Shown: positions 59,237-64,000 of the stretch, in pieces
Layout: each line of letters opens with the position of its first letter
How positions within the stretch are numbered: position 1 is the stretch's first letter
Origin: Caballeronia humi
GTDB lineage: Bacteria; Pseudomonadota; Gammaproteobacteria; Burkholderiales; Burkholderiaceae
Assembly (NCBI RefSeq): GCF_001544475.1
Contig: NZ_FCNW02000001.1
Span: 434,001 to 498,000, forward strand
Direction of reading: 5' to 3'
Length of the DNA: 64,000 nucleotides
Position numbers and translations under genes: made by a program
Notes under the pieces: model-generated
What the model was told of the DNA's origin: nothing
Seen by the model: the letters and a program-made list of their open reading frames with translations, nothing else
Database searches by the model: none

Positions 59237-59263
59237 TTAGCACTCAATGGACTGGAGTGCTAA
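59237..59263. promoter_or_regulatory. CIRCE element (HrcA operator)
   Basis: TTAGCACTC-N9-GAGTGCTAA at 59237-59245 and 59255-59263 is a perfect match to the CIRCE consensus with the canonical nine-base spacer. It lies 55-80 bp upstream of the rpoH ATG. HrcA binding here would repress rpoH in non-stress conditions. Confidence 0.92.
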
Positions 59264-59317
59264 TATCGTGGTGACTCGATGCGCTGTTGCACCGGGTTTT
59301 TTGTTGATAAGGAGCTT

Positions 59318-60256
<939 letters not shown>

Positions 60257-60276
60257 GGGTTGAATCAGGCAGTCGA

Positions 60277-60308
60277 AGCCCGCCGCTGCAAGACGGCGGG
60301 CTTTTTTT
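60277..60308 (+). terminator. Intrinsic terminator of rpoH
   Basis: AGCCCGCCG/CGGCGGGCT, a 9-bp stem with an eight-base loop and seven T residues. Confidence 0.92.
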
Positions 60309-60473
60309 GCCTCTGCTGCGCGCCTTTCCGCCCTGCCGATCCGCGCACGACGCGCGAGAGTACGCTCGCGCATGCCCCGGTACGCATCGTCAGCATCGCG
60401 TGCGGAATCCGGAGCGGTGTCTCTCGCTCAAACTCGTCCCACATCAGTAGGCGCCGCAATCGCCTGAAAGCGA

Positions 60474-60497
60474 AAACGGCGCCCGAGGGCGCCGTTT
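60474..60497 (-). terminator. Intrinsic terminator of the PTS EIIBC gene
   Basis: AAACGGCGCCC/GGGCGCCGTTT, an 11-bp stem with a two-base loop, 28 bp past the EIIBC stop; a short T-run follows on the minus strand. Confidence 0.8.
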
Positions 60498-60524
60498 CTC
60501 ATGCTAAACGAGCTGGGCGACCAG

Positions 60525-62303
60525 TCAGGCCGGCAAAGGCGCCGCCCCGCCGCCATTCGACGACAAGCGCGCACCCAACTGACGCGCATAGCGCTCCGCC
60601 GCCGAGCCCACGACGATGTGGAACGTATCCGCCGATACCCACGCCACGTCGAGCGACGACAGCCGCTGGCGATCCACCGCCGACGGATCGCGCACGACCA
60701 CACGCAGACGCGTCGCGGCGATCGCATCGAGCGAAGCGACGTTGGTCGCGCCGCCGAACACGGCGAGCCAGCGGAGCGGGTCCGGATCGAGCGGGCCTTG
60801 CTCGCTGGCGCCAACCGCTGCCGCAACAGCCGGAGCCACAACGGGAGCCGCAGCCGCCACTGCGCCACGCGCCGGCGAATGCTCGATTTCCGTGCGGATT
60901 TCGTCGGCGATCAGGTCCGCTTCCGGCCCGATGATCACCTGCACGGTCGTCGCGCCGCGCTTCAGCACGCCGCGCGCACCGGCCGTCTTCAGTTGCGCTT
61001 CCGACACTTTCTCCGTATCCACCACCGACAGACGCAGACGCGTCGTGCAGGCATCGACGAGCGTCAGATTCGACGCGCCGCCCAGCGCCGCGATGTACTG
61101 CGATGCGCGCGATTTCGCCAGGCCCGGCACCGGTGCAACAGCACCGCCCGCGCTTTCAGACGTCGATTCGGCTTGCGTATCGGCGGTTTCGGGTTCGCGG
61201 CCCGGCGTCGCCATGTTGAACTTGCGGATGAAGAAGCGGAACAGGCCGTAGTAGATGAACCCGTAGACGATGCCGATCGGAATCGCCATCCAGCCGCGCG
61301 TCGAGAGACCGTAGTTCAGCACGTAGTCGATCGCGCCCGCCGAGAACGTAAAGCCCAGGTGAACGCCGAGCAGCGAGCAGATCGCGAGCGCGAGGCCCGT
61401 CAAGAGCGCGTGGATCGCATACAGAAGCGGCGCAAGGAACATGAACGTGTATTCGATCGGCTCGGTGACACCCGTCAGGAACGAGGTCAGCGCCATCGAG
61501 AACAGCAAGCCGCCCACGATCGCGCGACGATGCTTCGGCGCCTCGTGGAACATCGCGAGACACGCTGCCGGAAGGCCGAACATCATGATCGGGAAGAACC
61601 CGGTCATGAAGCCGCCTGCGGTCGGGTCGCCTGCGAAGAAGCGGTGCAGGTCGCCCGTAACCGCCGCGCCGCCGCCCGGCGGCGTGAACGTGCCGAACAC
61701 GAACCACGCGAGCGAGTTGATGATGTGGTGCAGGCCCGTGACCAGCAGGATCCGGTTCAGCACGCCGAACACGAAAGTGCCGAGCGCGCCCGCCGTGGTC
61801 AGCCAGAGACCGGCCGCGTCGATCGCGTGCTGCACCGGCTGCCAGATGTAGCCGAACACGATCCCGAGCACGAGACACGCCACGCCCGTGACAATCGGCA
61901 CGAAGCGCTTCCCTCCGAAGAACGCGAGGTATTCGGGGAGCTTGATGTCCTTGTAGCGGTTATAGAGATACCCGGCGACGCCACCCGCGACGATCCCCGA
62001 GAGCACGCCCATGTTCAGCTTCGGGTCGATGTCCTTCATCACCGCGATTTCGATCAGGTAACCGATCGCGCCCGCGAGACCCGCCGTGCCGTTGTTGTCC
62101 TTCGCGAAACCCACCGCCACGCCGATCGCGAACAGGAGCGGCAAATTCGTGAAGATCGCGTCGCCGGCGTCGGCGATCATCTTGATATTGAAAACGTCCG
62201 GCTGGCCTAGCCGCAACAGCAGCCCGGCCACGGGTAAAACGGCAATCGGCAGCATCAGCGCGCGGCCTAGGCGCTGCATTTTTGCAAACGGGTTAGCGTC
62301 CAT
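60525..62303 (-). CDS. nagE: PTS N-acetylglucosamine-type EIIC-EIIB transporter with second, degenerate EIIB
   Basis: 592 residues from ATG 62303 with GGAG nine bases upstream (an upstream TTG is unlikely). The EIIC glucose-family membrane domain spans about 1-370, including MFGLPAACLAMFHEAP and GVTEPIEYTFMFLAP. EIIB-1 (about 405-480) has the phospho-accepting Cys in VDACTTRLRL. A second EIIB-like domain (about 510-580) has the same LDAxxxTRLR frame but no Cys (LDAIAATRLRVVV), so it cannot be phosphorylated. Takes up and phosphorylates an amino sugar. Downstream of, and co-directional with, the EI gene. Confidence 0.88.
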   Translation of the reverse strand: MDANPFAKMQRLGRALMLPIAVLPVAGLLLRLGQPDVFNIKMIADAGDAIFTNLPLLFAIGVAVGFAKDNNGTAGLAGAIGYLIEIAVMKDIDPKLNMGVLSGIVAGGVAGYLYNRYKDIKLPEYLAFFGGKRFVPIVTGVACLVLGIVFGYIWQPVQHAIDAAGLWLTTAGALGTFVFGVLNRILLVTGLHHIINSLAWFVFGTFTPPGGGAAVTGDLHRFFAGDPTAGGFMTGFFPIMMFGLPAACLAMFHEAPKHRRAIVGGLLFSMALTSFLTGVTEPIEYTFMFLAPLLYAIHALLTGLALAICSLLGVHLGFTFSAGAIDYVLNYGLSTRGWMAIPIGIVYGFIYYGLFRFFIRKFNMATPGREPETADTQAESTSESAGGAVAPVPGLAKSRASQYIAALGGASNLTLVDACTTRLRLSVVDTEKVSEAQLKTAGARGVLKRGATTVQVIIGPEADLIADEIRTEIEHSPARGAVAAAAPVVAPAVAAAVGASEQGPLDPDPLRWLAVFGGATNVASLDAIAATRLRVVVRDPSAVDRQRLSSLDVAWVSADTFHIVVGSAAERYARQLGARLSSNGGGAAPLPA

Positions 62304-62382
62304 CGGGTTCTCCAATATATATGTAGGTCTTGTCGTTGCTGGGGTTATATAAGGCCGCGAAGGGCCGGCGCCGGACGGACGA

Positions 62383-64000
62383 TTAGTCCAGCGGCCAGAT
62401 TTCGCGGCTTGCTGCTCTTACTGCCTGAGCCGATTCGAGCGCGAGGGCATCCTCGGCGCGCTGACGGCAAAGCGGGTAATCGAGATTGCGAACGCGCGCC
62501 TTGATGCCGGGCACCGACACCGGATCGACCGACAATTCCGTCACGCCGAGGCCGACCAGCAGTGGCACCGCGACCGGATCGCCGCCGAGCGCACCGCACA
62601 CGCCGACCCACTTGCCGTGCTTCGCCGCACCCTGCACCGCCGCCTTGATGAGGCGCAACACGGCCGGGTGCAGGCCGTCGGACTGGGCGGCGAGGTCGGG
62701 CTGGCAGCGGTCCATCGCGAGCGTGTACTGCGTCAGATCGTTCGTGCCGATCGAGAGGAAATCGGCGTGTTGCGCCAGTTGGTCCGCGAGCAGCGCCGCT
62801 GACGGCACTTCGATCATCACGCCGACTTCGATCGCATCCGTCCGGCCGATTTCGCGAGCCAGTTCGTCGATACGCTTTCTGAGACGCACGAGTTCGCCCG
62901 AATCCGTGACCATCGGCAGGAGAATGCGCACCGTGCCGAACGGCTGCACGGCGATCAGGCCGCGCAACTGGTCGTCGAGGAGATCGGGGCGCACTTGCGC
63001 GAGACGAATGCCGCGCAAACCGAGCGCCGGGTTCGTCTCGGGCGGCAGCGTCAGGTAATCGACTTCCTTGTCCGCGCCCACGTCGAGCGTGCGGATGATC
63101 GCCGTGCGGCCCTTCAGTGCATCGACGATGCCCTGGTAGCTGTCCTTGTGCTCGTCCTTCGTCGGCGCCGAGGCGCGGTGGATGAAGAGCAGCTCCGTCC
63201 GCAGCAAGCCGACCGAATCGGCCCCGTTTTCGACGGCGGTCCGCGCGTCGTCGAGCGTCGCGATGTTCGCGGCGACCTCGATCGCGCGGCCATCGCTCGT
63301 CGTCGCCGCTTGTTGCGACGTGCGGCGGTTCGCCTCCCGCACGCCCGCGAGACGCTGGCGTTCGAACCGCGCGCGTTCGACATCGAGCGCGGTCGGCGCG
63401 TGTTCGAGCCGTCCCGCCGATGCATCGACCACCACTTGCGTGCCTTCCGGCACGGCATGCAGCGCATCGCCGACGGCGACAAGCGCGGGAATGCCGATCT
63501 GGCGCGCGATGATCGCCGCGTGCGAGGTCGCGCCGCCGCGCGCCATGACGAGCGCGGTGACGCGCGTGCGGTCGAGCGACGAGAGATCGGACGGCGTGAA
63601 TTCGTCGGCGGCGAGGACGGCTTCGTCCGGCAGCTCGCGCGCCGACGTGTTCTTGTAGCCGAGCGCGCGCAGCACGCGCTTTTCGATGTCGCGCAAGTCG
63701 GCGGCGCGTTCAGCGAGCAGCGCGTCCTCGATTTTCGACAACAACGCGATCTGCGCGCGGATCGCCTCGCGCCACGCGAAACCGGCGCTCTTGCCGAGGC
63801 TGATCAGGTCGCGTGCGGCATCGACGAGCGTCGGGTCTTCCAGCAGCACGCGATGCACCGCGAAAATCCCCGCCTCGCCGACCGCGCCGCGTTGCGACGC
63901 GGTGCGCACGGTTTCGTCGAGTTCGGCATCGATGGCGGTGATCGCGCGGTCGAGCGCATGGCTTTCCGCCGACGACGAGCCGCTCGCCTGCTCGGGCGGT
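62383..64000 (-). CDS. PTS enzyme I (phosphoenolpyruvate-protein phosphotransferase), C-terminal part
   Basis: Partial, running off the right edge; about 538 residues seen. The EI N-domain has catalytic His in RGGATSHAAIIARQIGIPAL near 63530. The PEP-binding TIM barrel contains LLRTELLFIHR, NPALGLRGIRL, IGTNDLTQYTLAMDR and the CGALGGDP region (usually CGExAGD). The visible N-terminal residues do not show whether HPr and EIIA domains are fused upstream, as in many Burkholderia multiphosphoryl proteins. It donates phosphate to the neighbouring EIIBC. Confidence 0.92.
   Translation of the reverse strand, partial: PPEQASGSSSAESHALDRAITAIDAELDETVRTASQRGAVGEAGIFAVHRVLLEDPTLVDAARDLISLGKSAGFAWREAIRAQIALLSKIEDALLAERAADLRDIEKRVLRALGYKNTSARELPDEAVLAADEFTPSDLSSLDRTRVTALVMARGGATSHAAIIARQIGIPALVAVGDALHAVPEGTQVVVDASAGRLEHAPTALDVERARFERQRLAGVREANRRTSQQAATTSDGRAIEVAANIATLDDARTAVENGADSVGLLRTELLFIHRASAPTKDEHKDSYQGIVDALKGRTAIIRTLDVGADKEVDYLTLPPETNPALGLRGIRLAQVRPDLLDDQLRGLIAVQPFGTVRILLPMVTDSGELVRLRKRIDELAREIGRTDAIEVGVMIEVPSAALLADQLAQHADFLSIGTNDLTQYTLAMDRCQPDLAAQSDGLHPAVLRLIKAAVQGAAKHGKWVGVCGALGGDPVAVPLLVGLGVTELSVDPVSVPGIKARVRNLDYPLCRQRAEDALALESAQAVRAASREIWPLD

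Larger units (their letters stand above)
58958..59317. other. Divergent intergenic region, pagL / rpoH
   Basis: A 360-bp AT-rich spacer without a credible gene. The right half carries a GTGGGA palindrome, a possible sigma-E promoter and a CIRCE element (listed separately). The left half should hold the pagL promoter; no clear hexamers were identified there. Confidence 0.7.

Overview
The window reads as a chromosomal segment of a Burkholderia sensu lato (Burkholderia/Paraburkholderia/Caballeronia-type) beta-proteobacterium. This rests on the high GC content, the protein flavour of the housekeeping genes, and gene orders typical of that group: uvrA divergent from MFS-ssb; kdsD-kdsC-lptC-lptA-lptB-rpoN-hpf-ptsN-hprK-rapZ; ispE-tRNA(Gln)-prs-rplY-pth. 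No insertion sequence, prophage, CRISPR array or rRNA operon was seen. Most of the window is core genome; 1-18 kb and 52-60 kb are more accessory.

Layout. 1-3 kb: a D-amino-acid locus (N-acyl-D-amino-acid deacylase and RpiR regulator, divergent from a PLP-dependent D-serine-dehydratase-like deaminase). 3-7.4 kb: a MarR-controlled drug exporter, EcsC protein, esterase and CHRD protein. 7.5-10 kb: a porin and a LysR regulator. 10-18 kb: a two-component island made of a 1471-residue BvgS-like phosphorelay kinase co-directional with an aquaporin gene, plus three different RcsB-like response regulators in tandem. A 19-bp motif recurs upstream of three of its transcription units. 18-30.5 kb: ssb, MFS, uvrA, AI-2E-family permease, hydrolase, purU, NUDIX, LysE, apt and a Kef-type antiporter. 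30.7-40 kb: Kdo synthesis, LPS transport, sigma-54 and nitrogen-PTS genes. 40-52 kb: mutY-mutM, a TPR protein, lolB, ispE, tRNA-Gln, prs, rplY, pth, hisC, ferredoxin, coaD, rsmD and ftsY. 52-57.8 kb: an exporter-isomerase-hydrolase operon, a TrpD2-like gene, and leuA behind a newly recognised leucine-rich leader peptide. 58-64 kb: a PagL-like lipid A deacylase, rpoH with a perfect CIRCE element, and an N-acetylglucosamine-type PTS (EIIC-EIIB-EIIB and EI).

How the parts work together. Envelope biogenesis is a recurring theme (Kdo, Lpt, LolB, PagL, porin, aquaporin), and the RcsB/BvgS-like island is a plausible envelope or osmotic sensing system. The PTS appears twice: as a regulatory branch (PtsN, HprK, RapZ, next to sigma-54) and as a sugar-uptake branch at the right edge. 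The most notable candidates are the kinase/three-regulator island with its shared motif, the leu leader peptide whose ATG falls at the predicted transcription start, and the layered control region of rpoH (possible sigma-E promoter running into CIRCE). Motif matches and regulatory assignments come from reading the sequence by eye; no database search was run.
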